Below are positions 7,161 through 16,290 of a stretch of 64,000 nucleotides of DNA, in pieces; position 1 is the stretch's first letter; the number at the start of each line of letters is the position of its first letter. Origin of the DNA: Fibrobacterales bacterium Fibro_02 (GTDB taxonomy: Bacteria > Fibrobacterota > Fibrobacteria > Fibrobacterales > Fibrobacteraceae); contig LVAE01000008.1 of NCBI GenBank assembly GCA_001603905.1, positions 1-64,000 of the forward strand, given 5' to 3'. Both the position numbers and the translations under genes were made by a program. The notes below the pieces were generated by a model. It had not been told where the DNA came from. It saw only the letters and a list, made by a program, of their open reading frames with translations, and did not search any database.

Positions 7161-9194
7161 TTATTTCCTGTTGATCCGCACAGTCTTTTGCAATCCTTTG
7201 CCGTGGATGCGTACTAGATATGTTCCGTGGGCAAGTCCCTTTGTTTCTAAGGAGTGACTGCCGCTTGCAAGGGTCCTATTCGCGATAATTGAACCGTTCA
7301 AATCGAACAAGGTGGCTCTCACCGCGTTTCCTGTGCCGTTATTCACGAATAATGTGCCGCCGACAAATCCTACGGATACAAGGTTCGCTGGTTCAATGAA
7401 TTCACCGGCAAACTGTATTTCGCCGCTTTCAGGGTCAGTATTGCTATCGATTTCTTCACCGGTTTCGTTACTGTTGCTTGGCAGGTTTGCTTCTTGAACA
7501 AAGGCAATGTAGTTGACGCAACCGGAACTCTGTCCGTTGCTGCCGAGTGTGAATGTTGCTCCAGAATCTACCTTAATCTTGTAGATTTCAAAAGTCACAT
7601 CGTTGCTTGCTACAGCCTTCATCTCGGTTTTCTCCGCTATCGAAAGCCATCCGGGGACTTTTTCGACGCGGCTATCCAAGCCGATGTAGACTACGATGTC
7701 TTTTGTAGCTGTAAACGTGGCCGCATCTGTGGTGGAGTTCTTGGAGTTGCAGGCGGTAACGACTTGTTCTGCATTGGCAAGAGCGTCGGGAATGACGCTA
7801 AAGGTGACGTCGCGGTCGCCGAAGACCTTGCCGTCGGTCTTTGCGGTCGAAATGCCCCAGCCGCTATAGTTTGCGCGGTCGATGATGGTGAGGTCTTTTA
7901 CCAGGCTGCCTTCAGGGGTCTCGATAACAATAGGCTCTTTGCCAACGGGCGCGTTCCCGACTTCGATGCTCTTGAGGAAGGGACTTGCGTGCTGGACTGT
8001 GACCCAATCCTTGAAATCGCTATCGGTGATGTATTTCATGCTGGTGGCGGAACTTTGGTCGCCCGCATATTTGGTACAAAAATCCTTTACATCAGTCCCC
8101 TTGGTGTTGTAGGCGTCTATCAGGGAATATCCGTAACTACTTTGTTCTGGCTTCCACGTAGAATTTTTCTTGGGACTGAAACTGACCTTAGAAGGTGTGC
8201 CGTCCAATGTTTCTGAAAGATAGGAGTATTCGTCGCGTGCGGGGTCGGTTCCTCCGCCCATGCTGAGTGCCTGATTACTTGTGTAGCCGTTAAAGCGGTT
8301 GGCGGTGGATACCATGTCGGAGCCGTCTCCACCGATAATTCCCGTTGTCGCGGGGCCGTTGCTCGATTTCCCATAAGCAGAATAGTAATTGTTGTAAATA
8401 TGTGCGGATCCATTGCCTAGCTGCGGACAGCGCCTCACATTTTTATCCCACCAGTTATAAAGAAGCGTTGTGCGGTCGCGGGTAATTTCGTCGTTTTGAG
8501 TTCCGTAAGCAACCGTCCAATATCGATTTTTTAAATGACAGTATGATATCGTTACATAATCAGGAGAGCGGTATCGGTCTAGCGAATCCCTGTAATTGGC
8601 ATATGGGGTATTTATCCATATGAATTTTCCAACTTCATCCTGACCATTGCCGCTGCGATCGTAATTCAGCTGCGATTCGAAATGAATATGATCAATCCAA
8701 ATTTGGCGAGAAGACCAAACATTAATCAGGATACGGTTAGGAATATTTTTTGCAACCATTTTTAAATTTCTAAAGACAATATTGTCCGACGGAACTTCTC
8801 CCGCTGTACCCCAAGCATCGTTCGTTCTGAATTGCGAATCATAAATAGTATGATTGCCATACTGTCCCACAATCGTTTTGTAGTCGCGTACACGAGTATT
8901 GCTTTTCTTTTGCATATCAATGTCGGCGGTAATGACGATGGTCTGAGCTCCTTTTGAATTAAGCTGTTTCTCCAAATCATCTGCGGTAGAAACATAGACA
9001 ACTTCTCCCAGCAATCCACCAATTGTTCCTGCCTTTTCTTTGCTGCCCGCAAGCGCGTTTGCGGCAAAGCCTTCGAGCCCGTCCAGGTTCAGCTTGAATT
9101 TCTGATAATTGTCGCCCGTATAAGTATCTACCGTAAACGAGTTGCTCTGAATATCGAAGGTTATTGCAACCTTATTGTCGGCGTTGCTGACCAC
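7161..9194 (-). CDS. PL1 pectate lyase, probably 5'-truncated, with sorting-type C-terminus
   Basis: The 677-residue frame contains a pectate lyase family 1 parallel beta-helix: WIDHIHF, then DRTTLLYNWWDKNVRRCPQLGNG and YNNYYSAYG in the middle. It would cleave polygalacturonan by beta-elimination. A beta-sandwich-like module follows (about 410-560), then an acidic linker and a Por/T9SS-like tail ending GLQKTVRINRK. No signal peptide is visible. The only start is a GTG at 9194; in the same frame the codons run back through EGYDLYYK to a TAA without any ATG or GTG. The first residues (VAITFDIQSNSFTVD) look like the inside of a domain. The gene is therefore probably truncated or frameshifted at its 5' end, although the catalytic part is complete. 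Confidence 0.82.
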   Translation of the reverse strand: MVSNADNKVAITFDIQSNSFTVDTYTGDNYQKFKLNLDGLEGFAANALAGSKEKAGTIGGLLGEVVYVSTADDLEKQLNSKGAQTIVITADIDMQKKSNTRVRDYKTIVGQYGNHTIYDSQFRTNDAWGTAGEVPSDNIVFRNLKMVAKNIPNRILINVWSSRQIWIDHIHFESQLNYDRSGNGQDEVGKFIWINTPYANYRDSLDRYRSPDYVTISYCHLKNRYWTVAYGTQNDEITRDRTTLLYNWWDKNVRRCPQLGNGSAHIYNNYYSAYGKSSNGPATTGIIGGDGSDMVSTANRFNGYTSNQALSMGGGTDPARDEYSYLSETLDGTPSKVSFSPKKNSTWKPEQSSYGYSLIDAYNTKGTDVKDFCTKYAGDQSSATSMKYITDSDFKDWVTVQHASPFLKSIEVGNAPVGKEPIVIETPEGSLVKDLTIIDRANYSGWGISTAKTDGKVFGDRDVTFSVIPDALANAEQVVTACNSKNSTTDAATFTATKDIVVYIGLDSRVEKVPGWLSIAEKTEMKAVASNDVTFEIYKIKVDSGATFTLGSNGQSSGCVNYIAFVQEANLPSNSNETGEEIDSNTDPESGEIQFAGEFIEPANLVSVGFVGGTLFVNNGTGNAVRATLFDLNGSIIANRTLASGSHSLETKGLAHGTYLVRIHGKGLQKTVRINRK

Positions 9195-9269
9195 CTTGTA
9201 GTAAAGATCGTATCCTTCAAAATCTTTTCTTTTTTATCTAAACGGTAAAAATTTATATCCGCAGTAGAC

Positions 9270-9284
9270 AAAAAGGAATCCTTT
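9270..9284 (-). terminator. Weak intrinsic terminator after the carbohydrate-binding lipoprotein
   Basis: On the minus strand AAAGG-ATT-CCTTT is followed by TT. The stem is only five pairs, so this is a weak call. Confidence 0.3.
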
Positions 9285-9323
9285 AAAAAATAAAGAGTTG
9301 TCTGCGAACAACGGCAACGAATC

Positions 9324-11129
9324 TTATTTCTCGTAGTAGGTCATACCGTTCGGGAGTGTAATCTCGGTCATGTCGCTCGCGTCCACTTGGGCGACTGAAC
9401 TTATGTTGCCTCCGTAAATAATCATGCTGCCGCTAGTGCTGGGCTTGAAGGCCGCGTTGCTTGTGCCGTAGGCTGTTCCTGCCGTGAAACTGGTGGCGCT
9501 GCAGTTGGGGTATTCTTCGGTGCGACTTCCGAATCCGAGCATCACGCCTCCGCTAATGCTGAATCCGCTGTCGGTATCGATTAGGCCGCCGGCCATATTC
9601 GTGCTGCAGGAACCGGTGCCGCTTTGGTTTCCGCTGGGACCTTTCATCATTACGTTGTTACCGCCGCTTGTTCCAATTTCAAGGAGTAGTACGCCGCCGT
9701 TCATAGTTGCCGTACCGTTGGCATCGAGTACATCGATGTCGTTACCAGCGGCGTAAAGGTAGTGGTATCCTCCGCTGATAATAATGTATCCCTTGGAGCT
9801 GCTCATCATACCTGCGCCACCGCCGGGGCCGCCCCACTGCGAACCACTGCTGGCGCCTGCATCGGCGGAACCGCCTGCTGCATTCCAAGCGTCGTCGCTT
9901 GCGACCGTTGCGGTCATGCCGCCTTCGGCTCGGATGTAGAACGCTTCTATTCCTTCGACGGCCTTGGTGATGTTGATTGCTCCATCAGAAATACGCAGGG
10001 TAGAATCTGCATGGATTCCGTCATCACCCGCAGAAATCGTGGTGAGGCCGCCGTTGACGTATATGTTCAGGTTTGAATGTAGGCCATCGTTGGCTGAGGT
10101 TACGTTGGTGATGCCTCCGTTTATATAGAGATGGTTGTCGGTTGCAATTCCCTTTCCCTTGCTGTTGATGGTGATAAAGGGAATGGAGGTGGAGTCTGCG
10201 ATAAAGATGTAGTTGAATGCCTGGATTCCGTCGTCGCCTGCGTTAATCTCGAATTCGCCGCCCGTGATGACCACGACACCCTTGTTCTCGGTGATTGTAT
10301 TTTCATCTTCGCCTTCGTCGCTCTTGATGCCGTCGCCGTTTGTGGCGGTAAGGCTGAAATAACCGCCTTCGATGGTGACGGAACCCTTGCCCTTGATGGC
10401 GTGGTTCTTGGCCTTGACGGTGATTCCCGGCAGATCGCGAATGCGCAGGTCGTTGCTGCATTGAATTCCGTTGTTGTAGTTTCCGGTTACGGTCAGATCG
10501 CCGCTCCCTTTGATGGTCAAGTCATCTTTGGCGTATACGGTAGCATTCGTGGTATCGTTTGTGCCGTTGTCCTTGGCGTAGGACTGTGTGCGGGTAGAGG
10601 CGTCGGCAAGAGTGTTTTTTGTGCCGTCGACAATCATCAAGAATACTTTCTCGGCGTTTTGAACGTAAATGGGTGCGTCTGTTGCGCTGGTGAGTTGTAG
10701 CTCGTTTAAGTAGAGATATACCTTGTCTGTATCTCCGGCATTTACGATGACCTGATTGTCGCTTGAACTGCCGGTGAGTTGGTAATTACCTTGGCAATAG
10801 ATGGTGACAACTTTTTCTTTGTATGCAACACAGTCGTTGTTGTTTCCGATAGAAACGGAATCATTTTCGAAGCGAACAATGGGATCGCCGGCAATAGCGG
10901 ATACATCTACCGGTTCTGCGGCTTCTTGCTCGGATGCGCTGGGAATGCTTATGGAGGTGCCTTGCTCGGAAACTGCGGCTGCTTCGGTGGTAGAATCTGT
11001 TACTGCAACGGAATCTGTTTCCGAGACATTCGTGGCCTCGGCTCCGGTTGTATTGCTGGCGGTGTCGCTGCAGGCAGAAAGCAAGAGTGCGATGCCGCAA
11101 ATAAGGCGTGTGTAATTTAGCGATTTCAT
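9324..11129 (-). CDS. PF14262 (Cthe_2159-type) carbohydrate-binding beta-helix lipoprotein
   Basis: A 601-residue lipoprotein. ATG at 11129 follows GGAGGTG and begins MKSLNYTRLICGIALLLSAC with a clear lipobox (LSAC); the longer track start at 11282 has no signal peptide. After a Ser/Thr/Ala-rich linker comes a long repetitive beta-helix (VIVNAGDTDKVYLYLN, ITVKAKNHAIKGKGS, FEINAGDDGIQAFN, TISAGDDGIHADS) with many GDDGI turns, the pattern of the Cthe_2159 family described as binding cellulose and acidic sugars, with calcium at the turns. It would sit in the outer membrane and help hold pectin or cellulose near the flanking PL1 enzymes. No catalytic motif was seen. Family function is established for a homologue only. 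Confidence 0.8.
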   Translation of the reverse strand: MKSLNYTRLICGIALLLSACSDTASNTTGAEATNVSETDSVAVTDSTTEAAAVSEQGTSISIPSASEQEAAEPVDVSAIAGDPIVRFENDSVSIGNNNDCVAYKEKVVTIYCQGNYQLTGSSSDNQVIVNAGDTDKVYLYLNELQLTSATDAPIYVQNAEKVFLMIVDGTKNTLADASTRTQSYAKDNGTNDTTNATVYAKDDLTIKGSGDLTVTGNYNNGIQCSNDLRIRDLPGITVKAKNHAIKGKGSVTIEGGYFSLTATNGDGIKSDEGEDENTITENKGVVVITGGEFEINAGDDGIQAFNYIFIADSTSIPFITINSKGKGIATDNHLYINGGITNVTSANDGLHSNLNIYVNGGLTTISAGDDGIHADSTLRISDGAINITKAVEGIEAFYIRAEGGMTATVASDDAWNAAGGSADAGASSGSQWGGPGGGAGMMSSSKGYIIISGGYHYLYAAGNDIDVLDANGTATMNGGVLLLEIGTSGGNNVMMKGPSGNQSGTGSCSTNMAGGLIDTDSGFSISGGVMLGFGSRTEEYPNCSATSFTAGTAYGTSNAAFKPSTSGSMIIYGGNISSVAQVDASDMTEITLPNGMTYYEK

Positions 11130-11267
11130 GATGCACCTCCGTTTTCTTGTAAAAGTATTTTTTAAAGGTCCTCGAAAGTCAGGAAAAAAGGATGTAGTCA
11201 AATTGTAAGCGACTTGAATCTGGAACGAAAATGCCCGAACGGGGTGATTTGTTTCAGTTTGTGTGAG

Positions 11268-11283
11268 GTTGTCCCTGGACAAC
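11268..11283. promoter_or_regulatory. Palindrome GTTGTCC-CT-GGACAAC between divergent genes
   Basis: A perfect 7-bp-arm inverted repeat lies in the 241-bp space between the divergent PF14262 lipoprotein and PL1 genes. Its GGACA half-site also occurs in the sites at 16190 and 19507, suggesting a common regulator of the polysaccharide genes. Downstream at 11341-11355 is another hairpin, GGCCC-CTCGT-GGGCC, before the PL1 start. Confidence 0.45.
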
Positions 11284-11370
11284 TCTTTATGGAATGTAGG
11301 GGTGTTTTTTTCGTAAAATGAAGATATATTTCATAAAGGCGGCCCCTCGTGGGCCCAAAGGCAGGTTGTT

Positions 11371-13140
11371 ATGGGTTTGAAATTTGGTTTTGCTAAAAAT
11401 TTCGCGGTTTCGGCGCTTTGCCTAACAGTGTTTGGTTTTATCGGGGCAGGTGCCGAGCCGCTGGCTTTTCCGGAGGCGCTGGGTTTTGGCGCGCAGGTCA
11501 CGGGTGGCCGTGGCGGCAGCGTTTATCACGTGACGAACTTGAACGATGACGGTGCGGGTTCTTTCCGCGATGCGGTGAGCCAGGGCAACCGCATTGTGGT
11601 CTTTGACGTGGGTGGCATCATCAACATCAAGACGGCTGTTTCTATCAAGAGTAACATTACCATCGCGGGGCAGACTGCTCCGGGCGAGGGAATCGCCATT
11701 CACGGCGGCAAGCTCAGTACCGGCAAGCAGAGTAATATCATTATCCGCTACCTGCGAATCCGTCCGGGCGAAAATACCGCGTCTGAGAAGGATGATGCGC
11801 TCAACCTTTATGATTCCAAGAACGTAATCGTGGACCACTGCTCGGTGGAACTGGCCCCGTGGAACAACTTTGGCGGTTCCTCGGACAACGCAAGCTACCG
11901 CGTGACGGGCATTACGGTGCAGAACTCGTTGATTGCAAACCCTATCGGGCAACAGTTCGGGGCGCACATTGAATCGGTGGACGGCACGTGGGCCTGGTAC
12001 TACAATGCCTTTGTGAACACGCACAACCGCAATCCGCTCGACAAGATTAACGACGTATTCGTGAACAATATCCTCTACAATTTTGAGGCGGGTTACACGA
12101 CGCATACCAGCACTCATTTCAATCACGACATCGTGAACAATTACTTTGTCTATGGCCCGAAGGGAAGTAACCCGTGGTTCCAGGTAGACAAGAACCAGAG
12201 TATCTACGCAAGCGGCAACATGATCGATACGGACCGCGACGGAAAACTGAACGGCGGGCCTTCGAACATTTATTACTATCAGGGTGCGGGCGAAGAACTT
12301 TCGAAACCTTGGAGCGAACTGACGACATCGGGCCCGATGCTAAGTGCGGCAAGCGCTTGGCGCTACGTGACGTCGCAGAGCGGCGTGCTCCCGTACGACG
12401 ACATTGATTCCTTGATATGGCACCAGGTGGGGACACTTGGGAAAGAAGGAGCCCTGGTGAAAAGCGTTGGTGCCATGGGAATCAAAACCAACAACGGCTG
12501 GGGCGAGGTGGTTGCGGGGAAGGCCGCGACCGATTCCGACAAGGACGGCATGCCGGATTACTTCGAAGAGGCGATGGGGTATGACAAGGCGAAAGATGAC
12601 GCGATGACTAAGGAAAGCGATGGCTACGTGCGCATCGAGAAGTATATCAACTGGTTGGGTGCCATGCACGCGACGGCTGCGGGCGGCAAGTCCATCGATT
12701 TCGACCTGCGCACGATTACGCGCGGGTTCAAGGATGTGTCGCCGACCTACAGCGTGTCTGCTGCGGAGAACGGAAGTGTGGAACTTGCGGGTGACGGCTA
12801 TACGGCAAGGTTTGTGCCCAAGGCGAATTTCAGCGGGCTTGCTTCGTTCAAGTACACCGTGAAGGGTAACGACAATACCGAATATACGGGCCGCGTCGAA
12901 GTGCTTGTGGAAAAATCCGCCGGCGCAGATACTTCAACCGTGCAGCCGCAGGATTCGTCATCTGTTGTCGCGGACGATTCAACTGCGCTCGGTGATTCTA
13001 CGGCAAAGGATTCGACAACCGTGATACGGGACCTTCGTCGTGCACGCCCTGCCGACATGCGCGGGGCAACGCATAAAAACTACCGCGACCTGAAGGGCCG
13101 CCGCTTCGACAAGCAGATTCCCTACAGGGTGATGTTCTAG
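11371..13140 (+). CDS. Secreted PL1-like pectate lyase with basic C-terminal tail
   Basis: The 589-residue protein has an N-terminal signal peptide (FAVSALCLTVFGFIGAGAE) and a right-handed beta-helix lyase: GGRGGSVYHVTNLNDDGAGSFRDAV, VVFDVGGIINI, NITIAGQTAPG, IRYLRIRPGE, VIVDHCSVE. This opening is typical of bacterial pectate lyases in or close to family PL1. A calcium-binding type DSDKDGMPDYFEEAMG follows (about residue 390), then a beta-rich module (470-520), a Ser/Thr/Asp linker, and an Arg-rich end (RARPADMRGATHKNYRD to YRVMF). That basic tail differs from the sorting-type tails on neighbouring enzymes, so this protein may use another route or anchor. It is divergent from the PF14262 lipoprotein gene. 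Confidence 0.82.
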   Translation: MGLKFGFAKNFAVSALCLTVFGFIGAGAEPLAFPEALGFGAQVTGGRGGSVYHVTNLNDDGAGSFRDAVSQGNRIVVFDVGGIINIKTAVSIKSNITIAGQTAPGEGIAIHGGKLSTGKQSNIIIRYLRIRPGENTASEKDDALNLYDSKNVIVDHCSVELAPWNNFGGSSDNASYRVTGITVQNSLIANPIGQQFGAHIESVDGTWAWYYNAFVNTHNRNPLDKINDVFVNNILYNFEAGYTTHTSTHFNHDIVNNYFVYGPKGSNPWFQVDKNQSIYASGNMIDTDRDGKLNGGPSNIYYYQGAGEELSKPWSELTTSGPMLSAASAWRYVTSQSGVLPYDDIDSLIWHQVGTLGKEGALVKSVGAMGIKTNNGWGEVVAGKAATDSDKDGMPDYFEEAMGYDKAKDDAMTKESDGYVRIEKYINWLGAMHATAAGGKSIDFDLRTITRGFKDVSPTYSVSAAENGSVELAGDGYTARFVPKANFSGLASFKYTVKGNDNTEYTGRVEVLVEKSAGADTSTVQPQDSSSVVADDSTALGDSTAKDSTTVIRDLRRARPADMRGATHKNYRDLKGRRFDKQIPYRVMF

Positions 13141-13143
13141 GAA

Positions 13144-14193
13144 CTATTTGGTGTAAATCTTATGCTCGGCCATATAGAGGGCTAGGTAGTCGATGACGCC
13201 GGATTCTGCGCCCTTTACGGGAATATACCGCAGGTTGTTCTGTGCATCTACAATAATGGCGAGCCCTGCGATATAATTTATCCAGTGGTAATCCTCGTAA
13301 TATTTGAGGGCGACCTTTTTCTGCGAACCGAAAACGGCGAGTGGCATCACGAATATGTCGTGCGATACCATGATGGTGACGCGTTTCCACTTGGACAAGT
13401 TTTTCTGGATGACCATTTGCATGAATTCCTGCGCGCGGGGCTCCATTTCGTAAAATATTTCTGGGTACCCGCCTTCGTATGCCCAGCGTGCCATCAGTTC
13501 GATTGAACTGCCCTTTAGGCCGAGTGCGGTCGCTTGCTTTGCGAGAGAATCGGCCGAAATTTTCAAGAACCAATTGCCGGTGATGTCGTAATTCGTGATG
13601 AGTTTCGGGAGAGTTGCTTCGCCGCGACCTTTCGAGATTTGGTTTGCAGTTTCGTTCGTGCGCACGAATCCCGATGTGACGTATGAGAATTCTTCTTCGC
13701 TTTTGAGGGTGGCCCCTAGATCCTGCGCCATCTGGATTCCGTTTGCGGTGAGTTCGGTTTCCAATGCCACGTCGTCTTCACGTTCGGAATGGCGGATGAT
13801 AAAAACGACCTTTTCGTCGGGGGAGAGGCTCTTGTAGACATCGGCAACGGTAGCAAAGCCATCTTTGTCCAAAACGATTTCCGGAGAGGGTTCAATGACT
13901 TCTGACGAAGAGGATTCCTCGATTGAAGAGGAATAGTCGACATATGGTTCTGCGGACGAAGACAGAGCGTGTGGAATATGTTCGCTAGAAGAGTACGGCG
14001 GAATGCTCGAAGATGACATCGCCGAAGACGACCATTCCGGAGAATCTTGCTCGGACGATGACTCGGGCATCCAGGAGTGATTGGAAGATTCGTCGGACGA
14101 ACCTGATTCAATATCGGGGCTAGAAGCTTTGTCGTTGCATGCCGTGAGCGCTGCAATACATGCGGCGGCAAAGATGAAAAGGTGCGTGCGCAT
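13144..14193 (-). CDS. Histidine-phosphatase-family lipoprotein
   Basis: A 349-residue protein beginning MRTHLFIFAAACIAALTAC, a lipoprotein signal with lipobox LTAC. A long Ser/Glu-rich linker (to about residue 105) precedes a histidine phosphatase (phosphoglycerate mutase-like) fold with VVFIIRHSERED, where the RHSE motif carries the catalytic His, and a second conserved His in TIMVSHDIFVMP. It probably hydrolyses a phosphoester at the cell surface; the substrate is unknown. Its start overlaps the stop of the upstream SUMF1-like gene (TAATG), so the two are translationally coupled. It converges with the pectate lyase gene, with stops three bases apart. Confidence 0.75.
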   Translation of the reverse strand: MRTHLFIFAAACIAALTACNDKASSPDIESGSSDESSNHSWMPESSSEQDSPEWSSSAMSSSSIPPYSSSEHIPHALSSSAEPYVDYSSSIEESSSSEVIEPSPEIVLDKDGFATVADVYKSLSPDEKVVFIIRHSEREDDVALETELTANGIQMAQDLGATLKSEEEFSYVTSGFVRTNETANQISKGRGEATLPKLITNYDITGNWFLKISADSLAKQATALGLKGSSIELMARWAYEGGYPEIFYEMEPRAQEFMQMVIQKNLSKWKRVTIMVSHDIFVMPLAVFGSQKKVALKYYEDYHWINYIAGLAIIVDAQNNLRYIPVKGAESGVIDYLALYMAEHKIYTK

Positions 14194-16106
14194 TATGACC
14201 CCCACTGGTAATCTCCGGCTTCGTAAACGGGATTTTCGCCGTTGAAGCCGCGGGGACGTTTGACTTTGTCGTCGTAAAGGGTCTTGTTGAATATGCGGAA
14301 ATCGCCTCGCTCATAACTTTGGAATGAAATGTGACAGAAAATGGGGCCTGCTGGCATGTATTCGCTGTAGCTCATGGTGCGTTCGCCAGCGGTGTAAAGG
14401 TAGTTGAAGTATTTCCCGTTCAGCACGATGTGAAGCCCGATGTTACCCACGGTGAACCAGCGGCCTTTTGCGAGAATGTTCTCGTGGTGCGTGTCGTCGT
14501 AATCCATCACTACGAATTCGGCGTCACCATTCTTGTCGAGGTGGAATCGGTACTTGTGGTTGCCTCCGCAACAGCGCCCGTCAAAGAACCAAGTGTATCC
14601 GCTAGCAGCGGCAATACGCGGGTCGCGTACGCTTGTATCGGGGTGGGCGAGTTGTTCGTCGGTCACGAGGCGCTCGGGTTCCACGGCGGCAATCAGCTGT
14701 TCCAATGTTTTCGGGTTGCTTACAGTCGGGGTGTTTACCTTATTTTTCGCTTCGCTCAGGGCGCGACGGTACAGTCGGTAAGGAATGCCGTCGTCACTAA
14801 TCATGGTGAGCTCATCTTGGCTGAATACGTAGTAGGCGTACGTCTTGGTTCCGGTTTTGGTGACCACGTTGAAACTGCGGTTGTTGAGCGTGTACCATTG
14901 GCCGGAAACGTTCGGGAATCCTGAAACGGCTGCAATTCCGTCTTCGCCGATGACAACGGTGTAGTCGTCGCTGATCCAGGCTTCATCGGCTGCGGTAATG
15001 AGGCGGCAGTCGCGGTTTTTGTCTCCGACACAAACCGCGTCGCTCGGGTTCGCCGCTTCGCAGGCGCTAATCATTCCCGTCGGAAGTTCGGTAGAGGCCC
15101 CTAGCCTAAATCCCATATCGGCAGCACCGTCGCGGCTACGGATGGCCCGGCGGCTCACCCGAGCGAATTCGGCGGGTTCGCCGTAACTGCCGCCACGTCG
15201 TGTCTTGTTGCCGGAACCCGTGAGCTGTACCGGGTTGACTTTGTCGCCTGCGGTGTAGCCTACGAGCCAGTCGTACACCCATTCCCAAGAATTGCCGCTC
15301 ATGTCGTAGAGTCCGAGCTTGTTCGGATTCTTGGTGGCAACATCGTGCGCCTTGCCGCCGCTGTTTTCGGAGTACCAGGCGACATCGTCAATGGCGTTGC
15401 CTCCTGAGAATTTGAAGCCGTCGGCAATCCCATCCTTACCTCCGCGAGCGGCAAATTCCCATTCGGCATCGGTGAGCAGGCGGTATTGTCTGCCTGTCAA
15501 TTGCCCTAATTTACAAGCGAAATTGTTCGCGTCAAACCAGCTTACACCTATTTTGGGAGCGTTTCCCGATTCCCACGCGTTTTTCTTGCCGCCCATGACG
15601 GCGTTCCATTGGCTGACCGTGACTTCGGTTTTGGCGGCGAAATAGTCGCTGACGGTTACCTTGTGCGCGGGCGTCTCGTAGATTTTGTCTTGGTCGGCGC
15701 AGTTGTCGCACCCGCGTGTGTACGAACCTCCCGGAACATGAACCATGTCAAATAAAGCCCCGTTCACCGTATCGGTAAAATTTGCGGGTGCAATATATGA
15801 GAATTCAGTTCCGCTCGATGAGCTGGAATGGGTTGCGAGCTCATCTGAAGAGGATGAAATGGCTGAAACTTTGTCTGATGAGCTTGCGGTAAGGAATCCG
15901 CTCGATGAATAGGTGCTGAAATCGTCAACAACTGCTCCGGAGCTGATTCCTTGGAGAGAATCTGCTTTTGTCCATTCCGAAATAGAAGTTGCCGTGGAAT
16001 CGCCCTCGGCGGGGGGAGTTAACCCACTTTCGGACGATTCCGAGCAACCCCCAAACATACCAGCGATAAAAGAAATCGCTATAACACCCGAGGAAATCTT
16101 GTGCAT
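14193..16106 (-). CDS. FGE/SUMF1-domain lipoprotein
   Basis: The 637-residue protein starts at ATG 16106, four bases after GGAGGT. It has a lipoprotein signal (FIAGMFGGC) and a Ser-rich linker to about residue 115. The FGE-sulfatase/SUMF1 fold follows: FDMVHVPGGSYTRGC, PAHKVTVSDYFAAKTEVT, YRLLTDAEWEFAARGG, LGLYDMSGNSWEWVYDW, TRRGGSY, MGFRLG. Real formylglycine-generating enzymes use an active-site Cys pair near the C-terminal end of the fold; I do not see it in the usual position, so this may be a non-catalytic binding member. About 290 further residues with two repeats of a small beta-rich unit (AYYVFSQDELTMISDDG; GRWFTVGNIGLHIVLNG) follow. It is coupled to the histidine phosphatase gene. 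Confidence 0.75.
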   Translation of the reverse strand: MHKISSGVIAISFIAGMFGGCSESSESGLTPPAEGDSTATSISEWTKADSLQGISSGAVVDDFSTYSSSGFLTASSSDKVSAISSSSDELATHSSSSSGTEFSYIAPANFTDTVNGALFDMVHVPGGSYTRGCDNCADQDKIYETPAHKVTVSDYFAAKTEVTVSQWNAVMGGKKNAWESGNAPKIGVSWFDANNFACKLGQLTGRQYRLLTDAEWEFAARGGKDGIADGFKFSGGNAIDDVAWYSENSGGKAHDVATKNPNKLGLYDMSGNSWEWVYDWLVGYTAGDKVNPVQLTGSGNKTRRGGSYGEPAEFARVSRRAIRSRDGAADMGFRLGASTELPTGMISACEAANPSDAVCVGDKNRDCRLITAADEAWISDDYTVVIGEDGIAAVSGFPNVSGQWYTLNNRSFNVVTKTGTKTYAYYVFSQDELTMISDDGIPYRLYRRALSEAKNKVNTPTVSNPKTLEQLIAAVEPERLVTDEQLAHPDTSVRDPRIAAASGYTWFFDGRCCGGNHKYRFHLDKNGDAEFVVMDYDDTHHENILAKGRWFTVGNIGLHIVLNGKYFNYLYTAGERTMSYSEYMPAGPIFCHISFQSYERGDFRIFNKTLYDDKVKRPRGFNGENPVYEAGDYQWGS

Positions 16107-16189
16107 ACGCACCTCCATCGAGTAAGCATCCGTAACCAATTTCAATATAAGCTTAAGCTATAAGAAAAAATATGTACAAAATATTTTAC

Positions 16190-16209
16190 TGTGGACAAAT
16201 GTGTCCACA
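16190..16209. promoter_or_regulatory. Palindrome TGTGGACA-N4-TGTCCACA
   Basis: A perfect 8-bp-arm inverted repeat lies upstream of the SUMF1-like operon, whose likely -10 is TTATATTG nearer the start. A near-identical site (seven of eight arm positions, same spacer length) lies at 19507-19526. Confidence 0.55.
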
Positions 16210-16226
16210 CGAAATATCCGTTTGTC

Positions 16227-16262
16227 AAAAGAAGCTCCCCGTTCACATCATCAGGGAGCCTC
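16227..16262 (-). terminator. Intrinsic terminator of the SGNH esterase gene
   Basis: On the minus strand GAGGCTCCC pairs with GGGAGCTTC (one G-T pair) across a 14-base loop, followed by TTTTG. It lies 29 bases after the esterase stop. Confidence 0.75.
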
Positions 16263-16290
16263 TTTGTTTGGTTTAAGAAGATTTGCGTTT

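Noticed and set aside
7494-8216. 240-residue plus-strand ORF opposite the PL1 gene
   Set aside because: The minus-strand frame carries pectate lyase motifs and continues through; the plus frame has none.
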